Counted from the stretch's first letter, positions 52,611-62,602 are shown. The stretch: DNA of 64,000 nucleotides from Bradyrhizobium tropiciagri (GCF_018130545.1 NZ_JAFCKF010000001.1:1285077-1349076); one strand, 5' to 3'. Notes: a model not told the origin generated them from the letters alone. A program made the numbers and translations.

Positions 52611-53583
52611 TCAGGCGCAGCAAGCTTCAAAGTCTTGTCTGAGCAGGTCCTTTGGCAGGTCACGACCAATGAATACAAGCCGGGTCTGGGCGGGGCTCCT
52701 GCTCCTTCCAGGGACGCCGACTGCCGCCTTCAATGAGCATGTGCACGCTCTGAACGACGAACTGCCGATCGTCATCCTCTATCGAGGCGATATCCTTCAT
52801 GCGCAGGATGTCCGTCCCATAACGCTGGGTGACGCCCTGAATCCATGGCACGAACCTGTTGGGCTTCATCGGTCCATCCGCCACCAGGGACAGGCTGCCG
52901 ATCCCGTCGTCGTGTTCGTGCTCGTGTTCTTCGGTGAGGAATCCCGGCTCGACTTCGAGGATGCGCTCGAGATTGAAGGCGCCTCGTCCCAATACCTGGC
53001 CGAGGTCGATATCACAGCGCTCGGTTCGGTGAATCTTCGCATACGGGTTGAGCTTTCGGATGCGACACTCGACCGTTGCGAGGCCGCTCGCATCGACAAG
53101 ATCGACCTTGTTGACGAGAACGATATCGGTGAACGCGAGTTGCTCCTGCGCTTCCGGCGCCTGCTCGATCTGTTCGAGGAGATGCTTGGCATCTGCGACG
53201 GTGACGATGGCGTCGAGCTTCGTCTTGCGACGGACGTCCTCGTCGATAAAGAACGTCTGCGCCACCGGCGCGGGATCTGCGAGTCCGGTCGTCTCGACGA
53301 CAATGCCGTCGAAGGTTCGGCTGCGCCGCATCAGCCCCGCGATAATGCGAATGAGATCGCCGCGGACCGTGCAGCAGATGCAGCCGTTGTTCATCTCGAA
53401 AATCTCCTCGTCCGCGTCGACGATGAGATCGTTGTCGATTCCGACCTCTCCGAATTCGTTCACGATCACCGCAAACCGCTTGCCGTGCGTCTCGGAGAGA
53501 ATGCGGTTCAGCAGCGTGGTCTTCCCGGAGCCGAGATAGCCGGTCAGAACCGTGACGGGAATCTGAGGTGCAGCATCAGCCAT
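52611..53583 (-). CDS. COG0523/CobW-family metallochaperone GTPase, frameshifted 3' end
   Basis: A G3E GTPase: Walker A TGYLGSGKTTLLNRIL, metal-binding GCICC (CxCC) in NNGCICCTVRGDL, Walker B VVETTGLADP, NKVD specificity motif, and a His-rich segment EEHEHEHDD. It is probably a zinc-transfer chaperone under Zur. The annotated frame stops at 52660 with an odd tail (RPDPACIHWS). One frame over, TRLVFIGRDLPKDLLRQDFEACCA then stop (52611) is exactly the usual CobW end. So a single-base shift at about 52685-52700 has replaced roughly 25 conserved C-terminal residues; the core GTPase is intact. Confidence 0.88.
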
Positions 53584-53731
53584 GGTGATGTTTCTCCTCG
53601 CGCTTTGTAGGCGGCGCTTTCGCCGTATCATGGCGATCGCTGATCAACGCCTGGTGAGCTTCGCGTCCGGATCGAGCAGACACTCAGCAATTGGTGTGAA
53701 ATGCCACCCCGACTTGATTGCGATCTCCGAT

Positions 53732-53749
53732 GTAACGTTATAACATTAC
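53732..53749. promoter_or_regulatory. Zur-type operator between cobW and znuA-like genes
   Basis: GTAACGTTATAACATTAC, an 18-bp near-perfect palindrome (only one symmetric base pair differs), close to the alphaproteobacterial Zur consensus with GTTATAAC core. It lies 149 bp before the CobW start and about 57 bp before the ZnuA-like gene. Zinc-starvation induction of one or both genes is inferred. Confidence 0.7.
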
Positions 53750-53805
53750 TTTCAGTAAGGAGACGACGCAAGGACCGTCAGATCAAGTAATTCGGAGCGG
53801 CGCTC

Positions 53806-54831
53806 TTGTTCCAGCTGTGTCGTGACACTCCAATACTTGCCAATCCGCGGCGGCGGTTTCATTTCGACTTGGCCTGTCGATCGACACACGACATCCCCGT
53901 CTGGCAGAAGATCTGCCTTCGACGGTTTCTGCTGATCCTGGTTGGCCTTGCGTCCGCGTCGATCCTGCCCGCGTCTGCGCAGCAAGGGGCAACGAAGTTA
54001 AAGGTAGTGGCAACGTTTTCGATTCTCGGTGATTTCGCCAGGAACGTTGGGGGTGATCGGGTCGACGTCACGACGCCGGTCGGTCCCAACGCGGACGTCC
54101 ACGTCTACACGCCGACGACCGCCGATGCGGAGGCGATCAGGAATGCCGGACCTGTAATCGTCAATGGGTTTGGCCTGGAGGGCTGGGTGCCGCGCCTTGT
54201 CGAATCGTCAGGCGGCCATGCGACCACCGTCGTCGCAACCTACGGCATCGTACCGCGAAAGGTCGTTGCGGGCGAGATACTGAGTCGTGATCGCGGCGCA
54301 GGGTCGCTGGATCCGCACGCCTGGCAATCCCTTGCGAACGCCGAGATCTATGTCGCCAATATCCGCGACGCAATGGTGGCCGCCGATCCCGCCGACGCTG
54401 CAACGTTTAAAGCCAACGCATCGGCCTATCTGGCCAAGCTGGGGGCACTCGATCACGACGTTCGCGAGGCGCTCACGCCGATCCCTGTCGAGCGGCGCAA
54501 GGTGATCTCAACTCACGCCGCCTTCGGTTATTTCGCCGCTGCCTATGACATCACGTTCGTGGCGCCGCAGGGCGTTTCGACCGAAACCGAGCCGAGCGCG
54601 CGGGATATCGCAACCATCATCACGCAGATCATGAAAGAGAAGATTCCAGCGGTCTTCCTGGAAAACATCAGCGATCCCAGACTGATGCGCCAGCTTGCCT
54701 CCGAGACTGGAGTGGCAATCGGCGGAACGCTTTATTCGGATAGCCTGACAGCGAAGAATGGCGAGGCTCCGACCTACATCGAGATGGTCAGGCACAATAT
54801 CAGAACGATTGCGAGCGCCCTTATGGAGTAG
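53806..54831 (+). CDS. ZnuA-like metal-binding protein (orphan)
   Basis: A cluster A-I (ZnuA/SitA/MntC) ABC-type metal-binding protein of up to 341 residues. Metal ligands fit NADVHVYTPT (His), SLDPHAWQS (His), ISTHAAFGYFA (His) and SDSLT (Asp). The hydrophobic leader RRFLLILVGLASASILPASAQ starts only near residue 40, so the true start is probably downstream of the TTG used here or the leader is unusual. No His-rich loop typical of zinc-specific ZnuA is seen. No ATPase or permease gene is nearby, so it must rely on another transporter. The Zur-like box upstream supports zinc. Confidence 0.83.
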   Translation: MFQLCRDTPILANPRRRFHFDLACRSTHDIPVWQKICLRRFLLILVGLASASILPASAQQGATKLKVVATFSILGDFARNVGGDRVDVTTPVGPNADVHVYTPTTADAEAIRNAGPVIVNGFGLEGWVPRLVESSGGHATTVVATYGIVPRKVVAGEILSRDRGAGSLDPHAWQSLANAEIYVANIRDAMVAADPADAATFKANASAYLAKLGALDHDVREALTPIPVERRKVISTHAAFGYFAAAYDITFVAPQGVSTETEPSARDIATIITQIMKEKIPAVFLENISDPRLMRQLASETGVAIGGTLYSDSLTAKNGEAPTYIEMVRHNIRTIASALME

Positions 54832-54926
54832 CCGGTTGTCCGGCCGCGAGATCCGGCGCGAACGGTTGAATACACTGCGATCCTTGAACTTGCGGGCAAA
54901 CGGTTCGAAATGGGAGAATTGATCCG

Positions 54927-55922
54927 GTGCGGTTAAGGTCCATCGTTCTGTTCTGCGGCCTGTTCACTATCACCATCGCTTCATTGGCGTCGCCAAGGTC
55001 TTTTGCCGCGGAGCAATCGTCGGATGTTCCGGCTTGGCTGAGAGCCCATGTCGGAGAAGGCGAAGGTCAAATCGCAAAAGTGGTCTTGCAGAGGGCGCGC
55101 GCGCTTTACCAGCAAAAGGTGAGCCAAGGCGCGGTTAAAAATCCCTGCTACTTCGCCATGGACGCGACGCGTCCCAACGATCTAAGCGATGGCAGATTGG
55201 GGGGCCGGTTCTACGTCATTTGCGAATCCAAGAGATCGTTTCGCGCGATTTCGGCGGGTCACGGCGGCGGTCGCGATTTGAAGGGGGTCGCAGATTTCGC
55301 GAACGGAAGACGGTGCGCGAAGAACTTCGGCAATGCGATGGATTCAACTCTGACGACTGGCGGGGCCTATGTCACCGGCGAGACGAAGACGTCTTTCAAA
55401 GGTTACTACCGTATCTCGGCGAAACAAGACGCGGTTCTGATACGCTCGTTTGTTCAGTTTGATGGTGAGGGCGAGACCGCAAATGCCCGACAGCGCGAGA
55501 TCGGCGGGCACCCGGCCGAGTTGTTGAGAAACGTCTGTCTTCGAAAGGATCCACGCAGTCCGCACGCAAACCACGACGGTTACGTTCCTTTTGGAGTGCT
55601 AGAGAATTACGCTGGGGGCCGCAGCAACGGTTGTACCAGTTGGTCGCCATCGGACGCCGGCCGAATCATAGCGATGGTGAAAGATAATCCGACGACGCTT
55701 TACATCTATCCTGACTCTGCCGACATCGAGGCCGTCGCGCGAGCGGTTGCGGCCGGCCGGTCACTAACCGGCATGGGACTATATTGGAACGCTTCCTGTT
55801 TGAACGAAATCCGCGTTCCGAAATTTTGGCCAAGAGAATCCCTTGAGCCGATCCTGGCTCAGTACAAGAAGGAGCATCCGGCACCGGCGCAACTGCCAAC
55901 GCCGATTTGCAAGGCACAGTGA
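54927..55922 (+). CDS. Secreted L,D-transpeptidase-like (YkuD_2-type) protein
   Basis: A 331-residue protein starting at GTG with a signal peptide (residues about 1-28). The C-terminal half resembles the murein L,D-transpeptidase catalytic domain family: FRAISAGHGGGRDL with a candidate His and GGRSNGCTSWSPSDAGRI with a candidate Cys in S-x-GC. If active, it would remodel peptidoglycan cross-links in the periplasm. Family resemblance is partial, so the call is cautious. It stands alone within the island. Confidence 0.62.
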   Translation: MRLRSIVLFCGLFTITIASLASPRSFAAEQSSDVPAWLRAHVGEGEGQIAKVVLQRARALYQQKVSQGAVKNPCYFAMDATRPNDLSDGRLGGRFYVICESKRSFRAISAGHGGGRDLKGVADFANGRRCAKNFGNAMDSTLTTGGAYVTGETKTSFKGYYRISAKQDAVLIRSFVQFDGEGETANARQREIGGHPAELLRNVCLRKDPRSPHANHDGYVPFGVLENYAGGRSNGCTSWSPSDAGRIIAMVKDNPTTLYIYPDSADIEAVARAVAAGRSLTGMGLYWNASCLNEIRVPKFWPRESLEPILAQYKKEHPAPAQLPTPICKAQ

Positions 55923-56128
55923 ACTTCCGCGCTTGTGGCCTGTCTCTCGTGCTAGCTATCTCGCTGATCTCCGGAATAGCAACGACGGCCTCGAGATGAC
56001 CCGCTGGTTCAGCACCTGCGGGGAGGTCCAAAGTTTCGTCGGGATTAGGACTCTCTCCTGCCGAGGACAAGAGATCTCAGGGGGCAAATAAACCGCACGA
56101 TCAGAAGCCACTTACTGAGGAGTGCCGA

Positions 56129-56485
56129 ATGACCATGCGAACCTCGTTGTTGGCTCTTTTCTTTCTGCTTTGCAGTGTGGCGACGGCCGGTGCCAAGGGC
56201 AGCGCCGTCACCAAGAATGATCCCTGGAATCCTCATCATATCGACGATCTGCCCGCCGAAATCCGGCAATACATCGCTGCCATCTGCAAGGGGCCTGCCA
56301 GCGCTCAGAATGATTTTGCAACTTACTCGCCGCAGGAGAAGCGCTGGCGGATAAATCTCGAATATCTTCGATGCGACGGTTTGGGCGAATATCGCCGAGG
56401 AAATCAATGTCTGGATATTGACTTTATCGCCGTCGGCTCGCATTTCCGGTTCGCCAGAAAAGACTACAGAGACTGCGGCTTCTGA
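56129..56485 (+). CDS. Small exported protein of unknown function
   Basis: A 118-residue protein with a signal peptide (MRTSLLALFFLLCSVATAGA) and a mature part of about 95 residues with three Cys (ICKGP, RCDG, QCLDID plus a final DCGF). NPHHIDDLPAEIRQYIAAICKGP resembles short hypothetical proteins of Bradyrhizobium. GAGGAGTGCC precedes the start. Its 3' end overlaps the MFS remnant by about 22 bp. Confidence 0.65.
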   Translation: MTMRTSLLALFFLLCSVATAGAKGSAVTKNDPWNPHHIDDLPAEIRQYIAAICKGPASAQNDFATYSPQEKRWRINLEYLRCDGLGEYRRGNQCLDIDFIAVGSHFRFARKDYRDCGF

Positions 56486-56724
56486 ATCTCGGCCGGGGCA
56501 TCGCCTGTGGCAATGCGCCCCGAAAATAGCCGGAGGCAATAGACAAGCAGTTCGCCTAGGCCACTGACGATGCCGACGATCGTTCCGCTTGCCTGAAGGC
56601 TCGCCAGGTAAGGACCGACGATACTTCGAGAACCTTCGTAGGTGAAGTCGGCAAAGAAGCTCAATATGCCGATCAAAACAATAAGCCGGAGGGCGACGCG
56701 GCTGTGTTGCGAAGCGGTGCTCAT
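56464..56724 (-). pseudogene. MFS transporter, N-terminal remnant
   Basis: 86 codons starting MSTASQHSRVALRLIVLIGIL, then FFADFTYEGSRSIVGPYL and GELLVYCLRLFSGR, which is the first part of an MFS permease up to the loop after helix 3. The match ends at SGR and is followed by unrelated residues and a stop, so about 300 residues are missing. Confidence 0.75.
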
Positions 56725-57019
56725 TGCTTCACCCGGATAGTTCCGTGTTGTTTTCTGCAGAACGCTCCGCCGCGCCTCTCGTACCCAGCCATTTGGATCT
56801 CCCACCAAGGTTTGACCTTGCAGGAGTCATTAACCCATCGGGCGTTCCAAGCGAACTCCACCGCCGCGCGGATATACGCTTTCAGAATAGACCATATTGG
56901 TGACAAAGTTGAGCGGCCTGCTCGGTTTCGTGCCCGATATCTTGATTGTGCCGAGTTGCAGCCTATTTTCTTCGCAGGTGGTGGAGTTCGCCTTTAATAG
57001 CCTCCTGGCCGATAACCCC
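56725..57019. other. Non-coding stretch between remnants
   Basis: No intact gene. Frames on both strands are short and none shows a recognisable motif. The sequence lies between two broken genes and is probably eroded coding DNA. Confidence 0.4.
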
Positions 57020-57644
57020 TGCAGAAACTCTTCGAGGACATCGAAGGCGCCGAGAAGGCCAAGCGCAAGCCTCGCAACGGCGATGCCGTCGAAGGGCTGG
57101 GGGATGACGTGGTGGTCAGTGCGGCGGCACGGGCGATCGCACGGAGGAAGGATAACAACACGCTTGAACTCCTTTCCGGACTCGCCAAGATGCATCCGCT
57201 CAATGGGCTCATCGCCGCATTGGCGACGTTTCGGCAGCCCAGCACAATATCCGTCCTTATCGATGCACTAAGTGAAGATGAAGTTCGTCAGACGGCGGAA
57301 GTAGCGCTAGCCTCGTTCGGACCTGAGGCACACCCGGTCCTTCTGAACGCCATAGCTCGCTTTAAGTTTACGAATCCCCCTCAGAATCCCAACTTCGGAA
57401 GTGCCGGAGCCTGCTGCTGTTGCTCGGAGAAGCTAGGCTCAACTCAAAGGATTTCGAACAACTGCGTTCGTTCATGACGAATTCGGACCTCCAACTGTCG
57501 CTGTTGGCGTGCCGAGCCGCCTTGCGCAGCGAATCGAAGCGCGTCCGCTCCGGGGCTCAAGCGCGGCTCGGCGATTTGCGTGAGCGGCCGTCCTGGTTCG
57601 AGCGACTGCAGATTGATCAGGACCTCGCCTCGGCCAACGACTGA
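57020..57644 (+). pseudogene. HEAT-repeat protein remnant, frameshifted
   Basis: An open frame from about 57020 reads LQKLFEDIEGAEKAK, then HEAT-like helical repeats (RKDNNTLELLSGLAKMHPLNGLIAAL, RQPSTISVLIDALSEDEVRQTAEVALASFG, HPVLLNAIARF). Near 57395 it slips into a CCCCSEKLG tail, while another frame continues the repeat as SLLLLLGEARLNSKDFEQLR to a stop at 57644. One frameshift joins them. A stop codon lies just before the first part and there is no good start, so the gene is probably dead. Confidence 0.6.
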
Positions 57645-58063
57645 TCATCCGCTGGCGTCATAAGTTGGCGCACTCTCAGCACTTGGGAAACAGAACCCGG
57701 ATACCGCAAACAGGCAGTCGCCGCTGACCATGTCTTCGATCTGGTGTTTCTTGCGGGATCCACGACACCCATATCGGCCGCGCGTGCCCGGGCATCCACC
57801 TCATCGAGAACAAGGCGAGCTTGCATCTGCCCCCGACTGCAGCGCAGCGAGGCCGGGGCGAGCACAGCCTCTGGCGCTCCGCCGATGCCCATGTAGATGT
57901 CGATACCCGTATTGTCGGGGTCGGCCGTATGGATGACGCCAGCGACGTCACCGTCCGTGATGAGGCTGACTGCGGCGTCGGACTTGCGAACCGTCATGAT
58001 GAGCTCGGCGTGGCGAGACCGGTCAAAGGACAAGGACTGTAATGCGGAGGGCCAGCCTGTAAT
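57645..58063 (-). pseudogene. glpX: Class II fructose-1,6-bisphosphatase (GlpX) fragment
   Basis: About 110 residues of GlpX: FDRSRHAELI, KLISDGDVAGVI-like SLITDGDVAGVIHTADPD, IDIYMGIGGAPEAVLA, and RGQMQARLV. A frameshift near 57770 moves the remaining KKHQIEDMVSGDCLFAVSGF into another frame. Both the N-terminal half and the C terminus are missing. It is adjacent to an enolase remnant on the same strand. Confidence 0.8.
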
Positions 58064-58078
58064 TGAGATGTACGAGGC

Positions 58079-58930
<852 letters not shown>

Positions 58931-59257
58931 ACACACCTGTGCGCGAACAGATCCGGAGTGATCGATCAACCCCAAGTCACGGATAACCGGACGTAGCTCA
59001 GATACGCCGAAATCGACGCGACCAAGCTCCAAGCTGCGGATTTATCGTGCAATTCGGCGGTCAGCCGCGATATCATCTTGCCAAATGCCCGGTTCAAGAG
59101 GCTGGGTCCGTTCCCATACTCGGATTGTGGAACGTTTCCACGGGCGGCTCCTTCATTTGAGGTCAGCGACCACCTCGGTCTAGCCACACAGAGTGGCGGA
59201 AGGGGGCCGTCCACCCCAACACGAGAGAGCCTGGATGAGCGGGACGGTCACCGTGCG

Positions 59258-59740
59258 ATGGAGATCATCGCGTTCTCCATCAACCTGGAACACATCGGCG
59301 ACATCATCGACAAGAATCTGATGGAACTCGCCCAGAAGAAAATCAAGCGGAAGCTTGCCTTCTCCAAACAAGGCGTTTCAGAACTGGAGACGTTTCACCA
59401 GGAGGTCATGAGTAATCTCAAGCTCGCCTTCAGCGTTTTCATGTCCGGCGACGTGAAGATCGCCCGGCAGCTGATCGCGGAAAAGGCGACGTTGCGCACG
59501 GCGGAGCTGGCCGCTGCCGAGAGCCACTTGGAACGACTGCGCGAGCGTCGCCCCGAAAGTATCGAATCGAGCTCGTTACATCTCGACGTGCTGCGTGACC
59601 TGAAACGCATCCACTCGCACATATGCTCTGTCGCCTATCCGGTGCTGGAGCGCGCAGGTGCTCTTCAGCCGAGTCGTCTCCGCGTGGTCGAGCCGGACGA
59701 AAGCTCACCTGATGGCAAAGATGCCGCCTCGGCGGGTTAG
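59258..59740 (+). pseudogene. PhoU-type C-terminal part of a Na/phosphate cotransporter
   Basis: 160 residues starting MEIIAFSINLEHIGDIIDKNLMELA, the typical PhoU-like helical bundle at the C terminus of Na/Pi cotransporter-family (NptA/YjbB) proteins. The membrane part that should precede it is missing; the sequence upstream is unrelated. The remaining frame is open to its normal stop, so it could still make a helical protein, but truncation points to a remnant. Confidence 0.7.
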
Positions 59741-59829
59741 CCACTCGAACTTGCGCGTTAGGTGACGACGTTGGCTCCTCGTTTGGAGCGCGGTTGAGCA
59801 TGCCGTCCAGACGACGATAAGTGCTACCG

Positions 59830-60210
59830 CTAGCGTTTGGAAAAGATTTCGTCTCTGATGTAACGCGACGTGGGCGTAAGCTGCAACCCGCGAGGTTTGC
59901 GCCATGCAGCTCTATCGATCTCTTTCTTGTCGCCAATCGTCAGATTGCCAGACGCCTTCTTCGCGATGAAGATTGCGTCGCTCATCTTCCTTCCGGAGAA
60001 GCGATTCTTGGCCTTGATCTCTTTCCAGAGCGCAAGTTTTCCGAGTTTGAGCTTAGGAAGCTCCTCGCTGATCTCCCTACGCAGGCAGTCCTTATCGCTC
60101 TCGCGTGCGCGCTTTCGTCCGCCCGGGAACATCCACAGTCGGTCGCGTTTGCGCCGTACCAAGAGTACCTTTCCTCGCTTGATCGCTAACAGCTTCGCAG
60201 ATCTCGCCAT
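59830..60210 (-). CDS. NUDIX hydrolase
   Basis: A 126-residue NUDIX protein. The NUDIX box reads G-x5-E-x7-REISEEL in GRKRARESDKDCLRREISEEL, matching G-x5-E-x7-REUxEE; the usual Gly after xEE is Pro here. Strand KVLLVRRKRDRLWMFPGG precedes it. Such enzymes hydrolyse nucleoside diphosphates linked to another group; the substrate is unknown. The Met at 60210 is used since the fold starts with AKLLAIKRGKVLLV. Confidence 0.82.
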   Translation of the reverse strand: MARSAKLLAIKRGKVLLVRRKRDRLWMFPGGRKRARESDKDCLRREISEELPKLKLGKLALWKEIKAKNRFSGRKMSDAIFIAKKASGNLTIGDKKEIDRAAWRKPRGLQLTPTSRYIRDEIFSKR

Positions 60211-60555
60211 AGCTATTGGGCACCACCTATGTTGGACGCCGTCGTCAGCCTGCGCAATTGTCGAAGATATCTTGATTCGGGGCACTGCCAAGGAGGGAAA
60301 ACTACTAAACGCCAAGGGTGTAAGCGCATGGCAAGCACCACATCAGAGCGCTCCTGAATGCCTGCGCGACGAACAGAGGTTGGTTGCCTCCTCGTGCCGG
60401 AGGCGCTCTATCGAGAGCTTGCTCGCTATCGGAGGTCACGGTGAGGCCGGACCGCTGCACTCGGAACGTTTAGCGATTTCGAAATGTGCCCTTTTCGCCC
60501 ACTCCAGGCCTCCGATCCGCCTGCCGTGCAAATCCGTTGGCGCGTCAGGGTGCAA
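60211..60555. other. Non-coding stretch
   Basis: About 345 bp with no supported gene. Both strands have only short frames without recognisable motifs. Confidence 0.4.
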
Positions 60556-60621
60556 TCAGATCAGGTAGTCTTTTTCCTGTGCTTCGGCTGCCTCGACAAC
60601 CCTCTTCGTAATCTTGACCAT
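60556..60621 (-). pseudogene. Integrase N-terminal vestige
   Basis: A 21-codon frame starting MVKITKRVVEAAEAQEKDY and stopping directly after. It matches the first residues of P4-type/DUF4102 tyrosine integrases of Bradyrhizobium islands, where an N-terminal K-(I/L)-TKR-x-V-x-A-A segment is followed by a KDY and then DDELPGFG. The rest is gone. It sits 182 bp inside the right attachment repeat, the normal place for an island integrase. Confidence 0.55.
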
Positions 60622-60802
60622 GACGTTCCTTCACTCCGGGCGCGACCTCCCGCGTAAGCAGCACGTAAGCAGGCAGGGGAAAATCAGTGCGGGTTTTCGG
60701 ATAGGAACGTCGCTTGTGTTGTTGAAAATATCCAGTTGCATCAGCCGGATATCGTAGAATAGCGTGCCCTAATCGCATTTTTCGGATGGGCACGTTATCT
60801 TG

Positions 60803-60847
60803 CTCCGAAGGCAAAGGTCACACGTTCGAATCGTGTCGGGTGCGCCA
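60803..60847 (+). repeat. Right island attachment repeat (tRNA-Arg(CCG) 3' part)
   Basis: Same 45-bp unit as at 47691-47735 with three differences. The T stem here is perfect (ACACG/CGTGT) and the variable loop is the canonical AGGTC, so this copy is closer to a functional tRNA-Arg. No pairing 5' half precedes it. Confidence 0.75.
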
Positions 60848-61453
60848 AGTTTCCTTTTCTTACAGAGAGATATGCGAGCCGCACTTGAGCTTTCTCAACA
60901 GTGGCACGAGCACGTAAGCAATCTGCCCTAATTTGAATCAGCAAAGGCAATGACCACGGAGACCCTGATCGCGCGCTCGGTCAGTACTAGCGGATCGTCG
61001 GCTTGGCCGCCAACCGGGAGGCGCACCGGACCGCTGCGAAGCGACACCTTCCCGCGCGCTCGGCATGCGGAGAAGCAACGCGCACCGAAGGCTACCGTTC
61101 AAAGTTTGAGCCGGATCGTAGAGGCGATTTCTCGCTCTGCGCGCGAGCGGCGCGCTATGGCTTCTGATACGGAGGAGAAGCTGCGTGGTGGCGGAAAGAG
61201 TGTGAGCCGACCCACTCGAAAACCGCGACGAACCGGTAGACGAGAGCTGCTTTGTCGGCGATCATTCCGGCATCAAGGCCCCTGCACAGTCGCCGACACG
61301 TGGAGGCGTCGGTCATCTTCAACGGCGAGACCGTGCACAGCCGCTTCGGCGCGGGCGAAGATCTGGATAATTTCTCATATCTGCGTCCGTTCCAGCGTAT
61401 GTTCGCGGGCCGGACCGGACAGCTGCTTTGAAAGGTTGGGAAAGGAACCTCAG
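60848..61453. other. Degenerate stretch right of the island
   Basis: About 600 bp without a supported gene. An open frame runs into the Crp/Fnr gene but its first 168 codons are Arg/Ser-rich and look non-coding. In another frame (about 61300-61430) a protein-like piece HVEASVIFNGETVHSRFGAG, then DNFSYLRPFQRMF, ends at a stop; it may be the end of a decayed gene that I cannot name. Confidence 0.4.
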
Positions 61454-62170
61454 ATGCCCATCGAAATGATGATTCGCAAGTTGCGGCAGCACTCTGATTT
61501 ATCCAACGAAGATGTCGAAGCGCTCCGGTCCATCGTCGCCCCGGCCAGGAATTTTCCGGAAGATTCGCCCATCTTTCGCGAGGGGGACCTTAGCACTCGA
61601 TGCTGCGTGATCTTGAGCGGCTTTGCGTATCGATCCAAAGTTTCGGAAGAGGGCAAACGGCAGATCCTATCGTTCCACATTGCGGGTGATATGCCCGACC
61701 TTCACGGCCTGCCACTGAAGCGGATGGACCATGATCTGATGACCCTCTCGAAAGTGGAGCTTGGCTTCATCGATCACGATGCGCTCGAACGCATCCTTGA
61801 TGCGCATCCGGTTTTGGCAAGGGCGCTCTGGCGCGAGTCGCTTATTGACGCCGCGTTGTTCCGGCAATGGATCGTCAATCTGGGAACACGATCGGCTTCG
61901 GGGCGTTTGGCCTATCTAGTTGCGGAATTGCGCCAGCGACTTGGAGTAATGGGCTTGGTGGCCAACGATCAATTCAAATTTCCAATTACTCAATCTAAGC
62001 TGGCCGACGCGTTAGGATTGAGCGTCGTGCATATTAACCGCATCCTCCAAGCGTTCCGAACTCAAGGCATCCTCGATATAAAGCGACAGGTCGTCACGCT
62101 CGGCGACTTCGAAAAGATCGTCCAGCTCGGCGGGTTTGACAGTCTTGAGGACTACACGAGCCCTGAATAG
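61454..62170 (+). CDS. Crp/Fnr-family transcriptional regulator
   Basis: A 238-residue Crp/Fnr protein. The cyclic-nucleotide-binding-like barrel (PIFREGDLSTRCCVILSGFAYRSKVSEEGKRQILSFHIAGDMPDL) is followed by a long dimer helix and a winged helix-turn-helix (FPITQSKLADALGLSVVHINRILQAFRTQGILD). The Fe-S cysteines of FNR are absent. ATG at 61454 is used since AAGGAA lies 7 nt upstream and homologues start close to MIRKLRQHSDLSNED. Signal and targets unknown; such genes are numerous in Bradyrhizobium. Confidence 0.9.
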   Translation: MPIEMMIRKLRQHSDLSNEDVEALRSIVAPARNFPEDSPIFREGDLSTRCCVILSGFAYRSKVSEEGKRQILSFHIAGDMPDLHGLPLKRMDHDLMTLSKVELGFIDHDALERILDAHPVLARALWRESLIDAALFRQWIVNLGTRSASGRLAYLVAELRQRLGVMGLVANDQFKFPITQSKLADALGLSVVHINRILQAFRTQGILDIKRQVVTLGDFEKIVQLGGFDSLEDYTSPE

Positions 62171-62413
62171 CGCCTGAGCATTGCGGCCTAGGAGCAGACA
62201 TCGCCCCACATACTCCAGGACAACGCCGGAGAAATCTTCACGCGCTTCAAAGCGAGATCGGTGAACAGCGACGGGATGAGCGATACCGGCCCCGGCCGCT
62301 TGTGTGCCGCAGGGGATTGACGGCAACGCACGCGTCATTGCCCGAGAGGCGATGATTTGATCTTGGCAAACTGGAGTCTGGTAATCCGTCGATTTGCAGC
62401 GCATAATCGCCGA

Positions 62414-62602
62414 ATGAAGAGCTATTTCACCCCCCGCTTGCTAGAGGTCACTCTCACACCTCTGGAGCCGACGCTTTGGAAATGGCACGTTTCCGAAGCG
62501 AGCCTCGAGGTTGCTCACGGTTATGCGACAAGCCGGGAAACGGCGCAAATCGACGGCGATCATGCTCTATTTGCGATGCTATCTGTCGCGCCGCCGCGTT
62601 GA
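62414..62602 (+). CDS. Small conserved-looking protein
   Basis: A 62-residue protein: MKSYFTPRLLEVTLTPLEPTLWKWHVSEASLEVAHGY and then SRETAQIDGDHALFAML. This pattern is known to me from short uncharacterised rhizobial proteins. A longer upstream start exists but the Met at 62414 fits these. First of three tiny genes on the same strand. Confidence 0.55.
   Translation: MKSYFTPRLLEVTLTPLEPTLWKWHVSEASLEVAHGYATSRETAQIDGDHALFAMLSVAPPR

Noticed and set aside
55919-55999. 26-codon signal-peptide-like frame starting GTG at the end of the transpeptidase-like gene
   Set aside because: MNFRACGLSLVLAISLISG looks like a leader but stops at once; it may be a dead secreted gene, too little to call.
59078-59257. 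N-terminal extension of the PhoU-type fragment
   Set aside because: The 60 residues before MEIIAF resemble nothing in Na/Pi cotransporters and are probably random open frame after truncation.
60545-60814. 89-codon minus-strand frame over the integrase vestige and right att repeat
   Set aside because: Starts inside the tRNA-derived repeat and reads the integrase vestige out of frame; no recognisable content.
60901-60925. Sigma-54 type promoter (TGGCAC...) right of the island
   Set aside because: The -12 element GC is not at the required spacing.
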